A stretch of 64,000 nucleotides of DNA from Caulobacter sp. (GTDB lineage Bacteria; Pseudomonadota; Alphaproteobacteria; Caulobacterales; Caulobacteraceae). The translations under genes were made by a program, and so were the position numbers. The stretch spans positions 178,948 through 242,947 of the forward strand of contig NZ_JAGIBH010000011.1 of the NCBI RefSeq assembly GCF_017744445.1, in the 5' to 3' direction. The notes under the pieces were generated by a model. That model ran no database searches and had not been told where the DNA came from. It saw only the letters and a program-made list of their open reading frames with translations. Below are positions 45,504 through 51,595 of this stretch, piece by piece. Each line of letters opens with the position of its first letter. Position 1 is the first letter of the stretch.

Positions 45504-45529
45504 AACGGCTTGCCGCGTCCCATGGTTCC
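45504..45529 (-). promoter_or_regulatory. EcfG/SigT-type promoter of the lipid kinase operon
   Basis: Read on the minus strand: GGAAC (45529-45525), 17 bases, CGTT (45507-45504), 33 bases before the start at 45471. It is an exact match. Confidence 0.75.
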
Positions 45530-45540
45530 GCTTGGCAAAC

Positions 45541-45565
45541 GGAACCGTCCCCTGCCGGAGTCGTT
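45541..45565 (+). promoter_or_regulatory. EcfG/SigT-type promoter of the glycine-zipper lipoprotein gene
   Basis: GGAAC (45541-45545), 16 bases, CGTT (45562-45565), 41 bases before the ATG at 45607. It diverges from the lipid kinase promoter. Confidence 0.8.
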
Positions 45566-45606
45566 TGCTCGACACGGGGACAGGAAGCTCGGATCGGAGA
45601 GCCAAC

Positions 45607-45951
45607 ATGAAGATGACCATGATCGCCCTGATGGGCGTGGGCGTGCTGGCCTCGGCCTGCACCTCGACCGGCAATGTCGAACGCAACGCCGCCGGCGGCG
45701 CCGCCCTGGGCGCGCTGGCAGGCGCGGTGATCGGCAACAATGTCGGCAGCGGCAGCGCCGGAACCGGCGCCCTGGTCGGCGCGGCCATCGGCGGCACCGT
45801 CGGCGCCGTCAAAGGCTGCAAGGAAGATGGCGGTTGCGGCTCGACCTCGGTCAACCGGCGCCAGTACTATGACGAGCGCGCGGGCCGTTACTACTATTAC
45901 GACTCCCGCAGCGGTCGCTATTATTGGGAAGACGGCGCGCCCCGCTACTAG
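45607..45951 (+). CDS. Glycine-zipper lipoprotein (17 kDa antigen / OsmB-like)
   Basis: This 114-residue protein has a lipoprotein signal (MKMTMIALMGVGVLASAC; Cys18). A glycine-zipper membrane hairpin follows at about residues 30-65 (GGAALGALAGAVIGNN, GTGALVGAAIGGTVGAV), then a Tyr-rich C-terminus (RAGRYYYYDSRSGRYYW). The family includes outer-membrane lipoproteins such as OsmB, which rise with osmotic stress. An EcfG promoter and AACATG start context are upstream and a terminator follows. Confidence 0.87.
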   Translation: MKMTMIALMGVGVLASACTSTGNVERNAAGGAALGALAGAVIGNNVGSGSAGTGALVGAAIGGTVGAVKGCKEDGGCGSTSVNRRQYYDERAGRYYYYDSRSGRYYWEDGAPRY

Positions 45952-45979
45952 TCCGCGGTTCGCGACGACGTCCCAAATG

Positions 45980-46009
45980 AAGGCGATCGGCCCAGCCGGT
46001 CGCCTTTCT
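45980..46009 (+). terminator. Rho-independent terminator after the glycine-zipper gene
   Basis: AAGGCGA pairs with TCGCCTT around a GC-rich loop, followed by TTCTT. Confidence 0.85.
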
Positions 46010-46040
46010 TATGTTCTGTTCGCAAGCTTCGGAGGGTGGA

Positions 46041-46511
46041 ATGAAAAAGACGACGATCATCGCCTTGAGCGGCGCCGTGCTGGCCCTGGGCGCCTGCGCC
46101 GAAACGCAAGGTCCCTGGCGCACCCTGCGCAAGCCCGTGGCCGCCGCCACGCCCGTCTGCGACAACTTCCAGTCCACGGTCTATTTCGAACAGGACAGCG
46201 CCGCCCTGACCAAGGAAGCCCGCATGGTCCTGTCGGGCGCCCAGACCCAGGCGCGCGGCTGCACGGTGAAATCGGTGCGGGTGCTGGGCCTGGCCGATGC
46301 AGTCGGGGCCCCGCAGGCCAACCTCGCCCTTTCCAAGCGCCGCGCCGAGACGGTGACGACCGCCCTGGCCAAGGTGGGCTTCGCCAAGGTCGATATCGAT
46401 GCGGCCGCCGCTGGCGACGCCGGCGCCGTGGCCGCCTCGGGCGCGGCTGATCCACTGCGCCGCCGCGCGGACATCCTGTTCGAACTGGCGGCGCCACAAG
46501 CCTCCAACTAA
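46041..46511 (+). CDS. OmpA-domain lipoprotein
   Basis: This 156-residue protein has a lipoprotein signal (MKKTTIIALSGAVLALGAC; Cys19) and one OmpA-like peptidoglycan-binding domain. VYFEQDSAALTKEARMVLSG and the later LGLADAVGAPQANLALSKRRAETV give the F-x-x-x-S, D-x-G-N-x-L-S-RA pattern of the family in a slightly divergent form (ADAVGAPQANL). It probably tethers the outer membrane to the wall. GGAGGG precedes ATG 46041. No EcfG motif was found directly upstream. Confidence 0.83.
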   Translation: MKKTTIIALSGAVLALGACAETQGPWRTLRKPVAAATPVCDNFQSTVYFEQDSAALTKEARMVLSGAQTQARGCTVKSVRVLGLADAVGAPQANLALSKRRAETVTTALAKVGFAKVDIDAAAAGDAGAVAASGAADPLRRRADILFELAAPQASN

Positions 46512-46529
46512 CCCCGAATTCCCCAGCCT

Positions 46530-46668
46530 GCTTTCCTAGGCCCTGTGCCGAGGACCCATCGTCCCGCCAGCGCTGCGTCGGCCGTCAGGTCGCCCACGCT
46601 GGCGGTGTTCGTTTGGAAGGGGGCCGCCAAGCCGCCCCATGGGTCCTAGGCCCAAGGCCTAGGAAGGC
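46530..46668. repeat. REP-like paired inverted repeat, family C copy 3
   Basis: The left arm (46530-46559) is built on CCTAGG-CCCTGTG-CCGAGG and the right arm (46639-46668) on CCTAGG-CCCAAGG-CCTAGG. The unit is similar to 16686-16823 and to the inner part of 22460-22700. Confidence 0.84.
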
Positions 46669-46701
46669 AATGTGGTGGATGGCGTTACAGCCACGAAGGA
46701 A

Positions 46702-46868
46702 AGGCGGGCCGGGGTCCCGGTCCGCCTAAAGTTCGCATCAACAAAGGGGGGTGCGAAGGCGGCAGACTGGCTATCGCCAGTCTCAAGTCGGGGGGGCGTC
46801 GCCGCCTTCGCAATGTGAAAACGAGAGATCGCGCAAAGGGTTCCCGCTTCGCGCGATTTTTTTTGCTT
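46702..46868 (+). ncRNA. Candidate small RNA with intrinsic terminator
   Basis: This noncoding stretch holds four strong hairpins in a row. A: 46702-46713 with 46716-46727, 12 bp with one G-U. B: a perfect 12-bp stem, 46752-46763 with 46801-46812, enclosing an 8-bp hairpin (46764-46771 with 46776-46783) and a G-rich single-stranded loop. C: ATCGCGC (46828-46834) with GCGCGAT (46851-46857), then eight T. No credible coding frame fits. The promoter is not clear. It does not match a known RNA I recognise; with the preceding repeat it fills most of the 458 bases between genes. Confidence 0.5.
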
Positions 46869-46912
46869 GTTTCTTTTTGGCGCTTTTCGCGGGTTTCCAG
46901 GTCGCGGATTTC

Positions 46913-46937
46913 GGAACGACGACGGCGGCAAGACGTT
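46913..46937 (+). promoter_or_regulatory. EcfG/SigT-type promoter of the micro-protein operon
   Basis: GGAAC (46913-46917), 16 bases, CGTT (46934-46937), 32 bases before the ATG at 46970. It is an exact match. Confidence 0.75.
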
Positions 46938-46969
46938 GAAAATCCAGGTGGACATGGGGTCCGCCGGGG

Positions 46970-47173
46970 ATGGGGAGCAACGTCGTGATCCGCACATATG
47001 TGGCCGAGCATGGCGGTACGGTTTTCGTTTCGACGCTGAGCCAGCGTCAAAAAAGGATGCGTTCGCGGATCATGGCCCTGGTCGTGATCGCCGCGGTCGG
47101 CGCCTCGGCCGGGATGGTCCAGGCGTTCAACGATCGAGACCGTGCGAGCGCCGCCGCCATGTGGACGCCTTAA
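46970..47173 (+). CDS. Small single-membrane-segment protein of unknown function
   Basis: This protein has 67 residues from ATG 46970; a shorter start at 47057 (38 residues) is possible. There is one hydrophobic segment, IMALVVIAAVGASAGMV, flanked by Arg, with a hydrophilic N-terminal part and a short C-tail ending AMWTP. No family is recognised. The EcfG motif at 46913 would give a leader of about 25 bases to ATG 46970, which favours that start. The next gene has a strong SD overlapping this stop. Confidence 0.55.
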   Translation: MGSNVVIRTYVAEHGGTVFVSTLSQRQKRMRSRIMALVVIAAVGASAGMVQAFNDRDRASAAAMWTP

Positions 47174-47187
47174 GGAGGTATGAGATC

Positions 47188-47445
47188 ATGCCCGCCGACA
47201 TTCATCACGCCGCGCCTGAACACGCACCGCGCTTGAACGCCACCCGCGCCCGCCAGGGGCGCTGGGGCAAGCACGTGTTCTGGGTGCTGATCGTCTCGAC
47301 CGTTCTGGCCGCCATGGCCCTGTTCGGGGCCTGGACCTGGCGCGCCGACGACCTGGCCTCGGTCGAGGTCAACAACGGCGCCAAGACGCCGGCCGAAGCG
47401 CAGCGGTATGACACGCCGCAGCAGCCGGCGAAGCAGACGCCGTAG
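47188..47445 (+). CDS. Small single-pass membrane protein of unknown function
   Basis: This 85-residue protein has a hydrophilic N-terminus rich in His and Arg, one membrane segment (HVFWVLIVSTVLAAMALFGAW, about residues 30-50) and a short extracytoplasmic C-tail with EVNNGAKTPAEAQRYD. ATG 47188 follows a near-ideal AAGGAGG. It lies 14 bases after the previous micro-protein, so it is probably in the same EcfG-controlled operon, ended by a terminator at 47534. No family is recognised. Confidence 0.7.
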   Translation: MPADIHHAAPEHAPRLNATRARQGRWGKHVFWVLIVSTVLAAMALFGAWTWRADDLASVEVNNGAKTPAEAQRYDTPQQPAKQTP

Positions 47446-47453
47446 CCCATATT

Positions 47454-47612
47454 CCTCTCCCCCTGCGGGAGAGGGTGGCCGCCGAAGGCGGTCGGGTGAG
47501 GGGTTAAAGAAAGGATCCGCCGCGATTGGCCTCACCGCCGTCGCGGCGGTTTTCGTTTTGCGCGACCTCTCATCCGGCGCTGCGCGCCACCTTCTCCCGC
47601 AAGGGGAGAAGG
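47454..47612. repeat. REP-like paired inverted repeat, family E
   Basis: The left arm (47454-47503, CCTCTCCCCCTGCGGGAGAGGGTGG-type) and right arm (47566-47612, ending CCCGCAAGGGGAGAAGG) are imperfect mirrors. They enclose a compact terminator hairpin at 47534-47559. It lies between the convergent micro-protein operon and phyR. Confidence 0.78.
47534..47559 (+). terminator. Rho-independent terminator of the micro-protein operon
   Basis: ACCGCCG-TCG-CGGCGGT followed by TTTCGTTTT, within the family E repeat. Confidence 0.82.
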
Positions 47613-47614
47613 AC

Positions 47615-47648
47615 AAACGAAAAACGGCCTCCCTTTCGGAAGGCCGTT
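47615..47648 (-). terminator. Rho-independent terminator of phyR
   Basis: On the minus strand an 8-bp AACGGCCT/AGGCCGTT stem is followed by a TTTTTCGTTT tract, 26 bases after the phyR stop. Confidence 0.85.
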
Positions 47649-47673
47649 CTCGGGATCATTCGGGAGTAACCGC

Positions 47674-48477
47674 CTACGCCGCCTTGGTCTGGCTGCGGCG
47701 CGGGTGGAAGAACAGGGCCTGGCCGATCGCCGCCTTCACCGTTTCGGGCTGGAAGGGCTTGGTGATCAGGAAGGTCGGTTCCGGACGCTCGCCGGTAAGC
47801 AGGCGTTCTGGGAAGGCGGTGATGAAGATCACCGGCACGTCCATCCGGCCCAGGATGTCCTTGACCGCGTCGATGCCCGACGAGCCGTCGGCTAGCTGGA
47901 TGTCGGCGAGGACCAGGCCCGGGGTGGCGCGGGCGACGGCGTCGACCGCTTCGCCACGGGTGGCGGCGATGTCGATGACGTCGTGGCCCAATTCCTTGAC
48001 CAGGGCCTCGATGTCGGCGGCGATGACCGGCTCGTCCTCGATGATCAGGACCTGGGTGGCCAGTTCGGCGTCGATCTCGGCCTGGGCGTCGGCGATCAGG
48101 CGTTCGACCTCGCCGAAGTCGCAGTCCAGGATCTGGGCGGCTTCGGTGGGGGTGAAGCCCTCGAGCGCGGTCAGCAGGAAGGCCTGGCGCGAACGCGGGG
48201 CGATGCGCAGCAGGCGCTGGGCGGCGTCGTCGCCGGTCAGGGCGCCGTCCTCGCGACGGGCCTCCAGCTGGGCGCCGGAGCTGAGCCAGATGGCATGGAA
48301 CACCCGATACAGCGCCACGCGCGGCGACAGGTCGGCGTCCAGCGAACGCTCGCCGGCCGCCAGGGCCTCGAGCGCGACGCGGACATAATGATCGCCGGTC
48401 GTCTGGTCGCCGGTGAGGGCGCGGGCGTAGCGGCGGATGTAAGGCAGATGCGGCGCCAGCCGAGCAAGAAGACTCAT
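47674..48477 (-). CDS. phyR: Anti-anti-sigma response regulator PhyR
   Basis: This 267-residue protein has an N-terminal sigma-like domain (about 1-130; HLPYIRRYARALTGD of region 2 and TPTEAAQILDCDFGEVERLI of region 4) and a C-terminal receiver (VLIIEDEPVIA; phospho-Asp in VLADIQLADGSSG; late Lys in FLITKPFQPE). When phosphorylated it sequesters NepR and so frees the sigma factor. ATG 48477 follows GGGAGGGG; codons upstream lie in the promoter region. Two EcfG motifs precede it, so it is predicted to be positively autoregulated. It is divergent from nepR-sigT. Confidence 0.97.
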   Translation of the reverse strand: MSLLARLAPHLPYIRRYARALTGDQTTGDHYVRVALEALAAGERSLDADLSPRVALYRVFHAIWLSSGAQLEARREDGALTGDDAAQRLLRIAPRSRQAFLLTALEGFTPTEAAQILDCDFGEVERLIADAQAEIDAELATQVLIIEDEPVIAADIEALVKELGHDVIDIAATRGEAVDAVARATPGLVLADIQLADGSSGIDAVKDILGRMDVPVIFITAFPERLLTGERPEPTFLITKPFQPETVKAAIGQALFFHPRRSQTKAA

Positions 48478-48512
48478 GACCCCTCCCGATGCGGTGTCTT
48501 CGAAAATCACTA

Positions 48513-48538
48513 AACGAACGGCGAAGCTACGCCGTTCC
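48513..48538 (-). promoter_or_regulatory. EcfG/SigT-type promoter of phyR, proximal
   Basis: On the minus strand: GGAAC (48538-48534), 17 bases, CGTT (48516-48513), 36 bases before the phyR start. Confidence 0.72.
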
Positions 48539-48551
48539 GTCGAAGTCCGAT

Positions 48552-48576
48552 AACGCCCCCTCAACTGAGCGGTTCC
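48552..48576 (-). promoter_or_regulatory. EcfG/SigT-type promoter of phyR, distal
   Basis: On the minus strand: GGAAC (48576-48572), 16 bases, CGTT (48555-48552). It is a second exact match in tandem with the proximal one. Confidence 0.68.
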
Positions 48577-48615
48577 GCGAACGACGGAATTTTGACATCC
48601 TATGCCCAAGCTTAT

Positions 48616-48640
48616 GGAACTCGCTACGGAAAGCCACGTT
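48616..48640 (+). promoter_or_regulatory. EcfG/SigT-type promoter of nepR-sigT-phyK
   Basis: GGAAC (48616-48620), 16 bases, CGTT (48637-48640), 44 bases before the nepR ATG. It is an exact match and divergent from the phyR promoters. Confidence 0.88.
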
Positions 48641-48683
48641 GTCGTCTGGCGGAAAGACATTCGGCCAAAGGGGGCGGACGCCG

Positions 48684-48896
48684 ATGCAAATGCAGTTCGG
48701 TGTCGAGGACATGATCGAACACGTACCCATGGAAGACAAACGCAAGAGCGCCGCGGCGCTGGATGAAGCCCGTCTGCGCCAGCAGGCGATCGGTGTGAAG
48801 CTGCGCCAGATGTTCGACGAGGTCGTCAACGAGCCGGTGCCGGACGAATTCCTCGACATCCTTCGCAAGGCCGAGCCGCCGGCGGGAGGTCGCTGA
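48684..48896 (+). CDS. nepR: Anti-sigma factor NepR
   Basis: This 70-residue protein holds the NepR core ALDEARLRQQAIGVKLRQMFDEVVNEPVPDEFLDIL, two helices that clamp either the sigma factor or PhyR. ATG 48684 is used; ATGs at 48690 and 48711 are in frame. The gene is followed by sigT two bases later, as in all alphaproteobacterial GSR loci. Confidence 0.95.
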   Translation: MQMQFGVEDMIEHVPMEDKRKSAAALDEARLRQQAIGVKLRQMFDEVVNEPVPDEFLDILRKAEPPAGGR

Positions 48897-48898
48897 GC

Positions 48899-49504
48899 AT
48901 GAGCGAACCGCAAGTCGGCCGCTCGCCGCCCGATCCCGTCCGCGACAACCAGTTCAAACGCGAGCTGGTCACGCTGATCCCCCACCTGCGCGCCTTCGCC
49001 CGCACGCTGACCGGTGATCCCACCGCCGCCGACGATCTGGCGCAGGACGCCATGATGAAGGCGTGGGACGCGCGCGCGTCGTTCCAGCTGGGCACCAACA
49101 TGAAGGCCTGGACCTTCATGATCCTGCGCAACCAGTTCTATTCCGAGAAGCGCCGCAGCTGGCGCCAGAGCCAGCTGGACCAGGAAGCCGCCGAGCGGAC
49201 CCTGGTGGCGGTCGACGATCCCGAGGCTCCAGTGGCCCTGGACGAGCTGCGCCTGGGCCTTGGCATGCTGCCGGCCGAACAGCGCGAAGCCCTGATCCTG
49301 GTCGGGGCCGGCGGCTTCGCCTACGAGGAGGCGGCCGAGATCTGCGGCTGCGCCGTCGGCACGGTGAAGAGCCGGGTCAGCCGCGCCCGCCGGGCGCTGC
49401 AGGCCATTCTCGAGGCGGGCGCCTATGATCGGGACGGCGGATCGGCGGGTGACGCCATGCATGCCATCCTGGCCGACGCGGAGCGGTTGAGCTCTCTACG
49501 GTGA
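48899..49504 (+). CDS. sigT: General stress response sigma factor (EcfG / SigT)
   Basis: This 201-residue ECF sigma has region 2 (LIPHLRAFARTLTGDPTAADDLAQDAMMKAW, with the PRAETDD-like DDLAQD) and region 4 (LGMLPAEQREALILVGAGGFAYEEAAEICGCAVGTVKSRVSRARR helix-turn-helix), without extra domains. It would direct polymerase to GGAAC-N16/17-CGTT promoters, nine of which lie within 10 kb of this gene. Its TGA overlaps the phyK start (GTGA). Confidence 0.97.
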   Translation: MSEPQVGRSPPDPVRDNQFKRELVTLIPHLRAFARTLTGDPTAADDLAQDAMMKAWDARASFQLGTNMKAWTFMILRNQFYSEKRRSWRQSQLDQEAAERTLVAVDDPEAPVALDELRLGLGMLPAEQREALILVGAGGFAYEEAAEICGCAVGTVKSRVSRARRALQAILEAGAYDRDGGSAGDAMHAILADAERLSSLR

Positions 49505-51195
49505 ATGCCCTCGCCGGCCGCGCCGCGCAGGCCGTAACCTCCATCCGCGTCCGCCTGGCCGTGGCGCTGTTCGTGGCCTTGCTGCCCGTGCTGCTGATCG
49601 GCGCGGCGCAGTCGTTCTTCGCCTTCCGGGCCGAGAACGACGCGCGCCGACAGAGCCTGGAGCTGGCCGCCGGTCACAGCGCCACCCTGGCCCGCGCGCG
49701 CATCGAGGCCGCCGGCGTCCTGCTCCAGACCTTGGGGCCGGGCTCGGTGGGTCTTGAGTGCGCCCAGCGCCTGGCCGACGTGCGGGCGCGCCTGTCGGGC
49801 TATGCCAACCTGATCCGTTTCGACAGCCGGGGTCGCGTGGCCTGCGCGGCGGCCACCACGCCTTTCGACACCCAGCGTGGGGCAAGGGCGTGGTTCCAGG
49901 CCCTGCGCAACGGCGATTCGATCGTCGTGGCCAGCGCGCCGGGCGCGGCCTATGCCAACGAGCCGGCGGTGCTGGCGGCGGTGCGCGCCGGCACGCCCGA
50001 CAGGTTCGACGGCGCCATGGCCGCCGTGCTGACCCTGACCAATCTCAAGCTGGAGACCGCCAGCCGCTTCATGCCCAACGGGGCCGAGGTGGCGCTGGCC
50101 GACAGCAATGGCGCCATCTTCGCGGCCACCGACCCCAAGGCCTTCGAGGCGGTCTCGGCCCGTTGGCGCCAGGAGGCGGCCAAGGACGGTTCGGCCCTTT
50201 GGAGCGGCCGCGACCAGGATCGTCGAGACCGCACCTATTCGGCCGCGCCGCTGGTGGAAGACGACGTCTTCGTGGTGCTGTCGGCCCCCGCGCCGGGCCT
50301 GGTGTCCTGGGCTTCGCTGAGCCCGATCTCGCGGGGCCTGCTGCCCATCCTGGCCTATGTGCTGGTGCTGGCCGCGGTGCTGCTGGTGACCGAGCGCGAG
50401 GTCGTGCGCTGGATCGTCTATCTGCAACGCGTCGCGGCCATCTACGCCCGGGGCCGCTTCACCGTCCGGCCGTTGCAGGCCGAGCGCGCGCCGCCAGAGA
50501 TCCGCGAACTGGCCAACACGCTGGACGCCATGGCGGGCGCCATCGTCACCCGTGACGCCTCTCTGATGGACAGCCTGGCCGAGAAGGACGCGCTGATGCG
50601 CGAGATCCATCACAGGGTGAAGAACAACCTGCAGATCATCACCTCGCTGCTGAACATGCAGCAGCGGGCGCTGGCCGATCCGGCGGCCAAGGCGGCGATG
50701 AACGACACCCGCCAGCGGATCACCGCCCTGGCCCAGATCTACCGCGCCCTCTACCAGGGGCCGGACCTGAAGCGCGTCGACCTGCGGCCGTTCCTGGAGG
50801 AGCTGACCGCCCAGCTGCTGGCCAACGACATGACCACCTCGCCGCTGGTGCGGACCGAGGTGCATGCCGACCCGCTGGTCATCGATCCCGACCGCCTGGC
50901 CCCGATCGCCCTGTTCGCGGTCGAGGCGATCACCAACGCCCAGAAGCACGCCTTCGGCCCCAATGGCGGCAAGCTGGAGGTCGGCTTCCACGTGCGGGGC
51001 GAAGAGGCCGAGCTGTCGATCAGCGACGACGGTCCCGGCGCGGCCGAAAGCCTGGGCGGCGGGGTCGGTCGCACCCTGATGACCGCCTTCGCCCGTCAGC
51101 TGCGCGGCAAGGTGACGTTCGAAAGCCATGAGCCGCGCGGCCTGACGGTGCGGCTGATCTTCCCGACGCCGCAGGTCGTCGACGCGGCTGCTTGA
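49501..51195 (+). CDS. phyK: HisKA_2 sensor kinase of the GSR (PhyK-like)
   Basis: This 564-residue membrane kinase starts at GTG 49501, overlapping sigT. TM1 is near residues 17-40. A periplasmic sensor domain (about 41-270, dCache/PAS-like, with one Cys pair position at LECAQR and RVACAA) is followed by TM2 (ILAYVLVLAAVLLVTE) and a HAMP-like linker. The HisKA_2 H-box has His371 in REIHHRVKNNLQIITSLLNMQ, and HATPase has ALFAVEAITNAQKHAF and ISDDGPG. It is positioned as the cognate PhyK, expected to phosphorylate PhyR. The signal sensed is unknown. Confidence 0.94.
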   Translation: MNALAGRAAQAVTSIRVRLAVALFVALLPVLLIGAAQSFFAFRAENDARRQSLELAAGHSATLARARIEAAGVLLQTLGPGSVGLECAQRLADVRARLSGYANLIRFDSRGRVACAAATTPFDTQRGARAWFQALRNGDSIVVASAPGAAYANEPAVLAAVRAGTPDRFDGAMAAVLTLTNLKLETASRFMPNGAEVALADSNGAIFAATDPKAFEAVSARWRQEAAKDGSALWSGRDQDRRDRTYSAAPLVEDDVFVVLSAPAPGLVSWASLSPISRGLLPILAYVLVLAAVLLVTEREVVRWIVYLQRVAAIYARGRFTVRPLQAERAPPEIRELANTLDAMAGAIVTRDASLMDSLAEKDALMREIHHRVKNNLQIITSLLNMQQRALADPAAKAAMNDTRQRITALAQIYRALYQGPDLKRVDLRPFLEELTAQLLANDMTTSPLVRTEVHADPLVIDPDRLAPIALFAVEAITNAQKHAFGPNGGKLEVGFHVRGEEAELSISDDGPGAAESLGGGVGRTLMTAFARQLRGKVTFESHEPRGLTVRLIFPTPQVVDAAA

Positions 51196-51200
51196 TTTCC

Positions 51201-51225
51201 GGAACCCAGCTTCGCCGCTGACGTT
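51201..51225 (+). promoter_or_regulatory. EcfG/SigT-type promoter of the entericidin-like gene
   Basis: GGAAC (51201-51205), 16 bases, CGTT (51222-51225), 65 bases before the ATG at 51291. It is an exact match. Confidence 0.8.
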
Positions 51226-51290
51226 CTCTGGGGGCACTTATTCACACGCGCCCCACCGCTCACGGACCGGGGCGAATTGCGGAGAAAACA

Positions 51291-51425
51291 ATGCGTAAGC
51301 TCGTGATTATCGCCGCCGCCCTCGCGTCCCTGTCGGTCGCGGCCTGCAACACCGTCGAAGGCGCCGGCAAGGACGTCTCGTCGGCCGGCAAGGCCGTCAG
51401 CGACACGGCCAAGGACGTCAAGTAA
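51291..51425 (+). CDS. Entericidin A/B-family lipoprotein
   Basis: This 44-residue protein reads MRKLVIIAAALASLSVAAC (lipobox, Cys19) followed by a short amphipathic tail, NTVEGAGKDVSSAGKAVSDTAKDVK. The tail NTVxGxGKDVxxxGxAVxxxA is the entericidin signature. Entericidins are small envelope lipoproteins whose B form promotes stationary-phase lysis in E. coli. GGAGA precedes the ATG, an EcfG promoter lies upstream and a strong terminator follows. Confidence 0.9.
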   Translation: MRKLVIIAAALASLSVAACNTVEGAGKDVSSAGKAVSDTAKDVK

Positions 51426-51450
51426 GGCGCTTTGCCTTACGGATTTCGAG

Positions 51451-51481
51451 AGGCCCGCCGGTTCCGCCGGCGGGCCTTTTG
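51451..51481 (+). terminator. Rho-independent terminator of the entericidin-like gene
   Basis: A perfect 11-bp stem AGGCCCGCCGG / CCGGCGGGCCT is followed by TTTTG. Confidence 0.93.
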
Positions 51482-51595
51482 TCTTTCAGCGGCTGACGAA
51501 CTGTTTCGCCATTGCAACCTTAGGGCGGTTGTCCGCCATCGGACTGAAAAACTGCGCGCTCAAACTCCCGGTGCAGGTCGAGGGGAACTGGGCGC

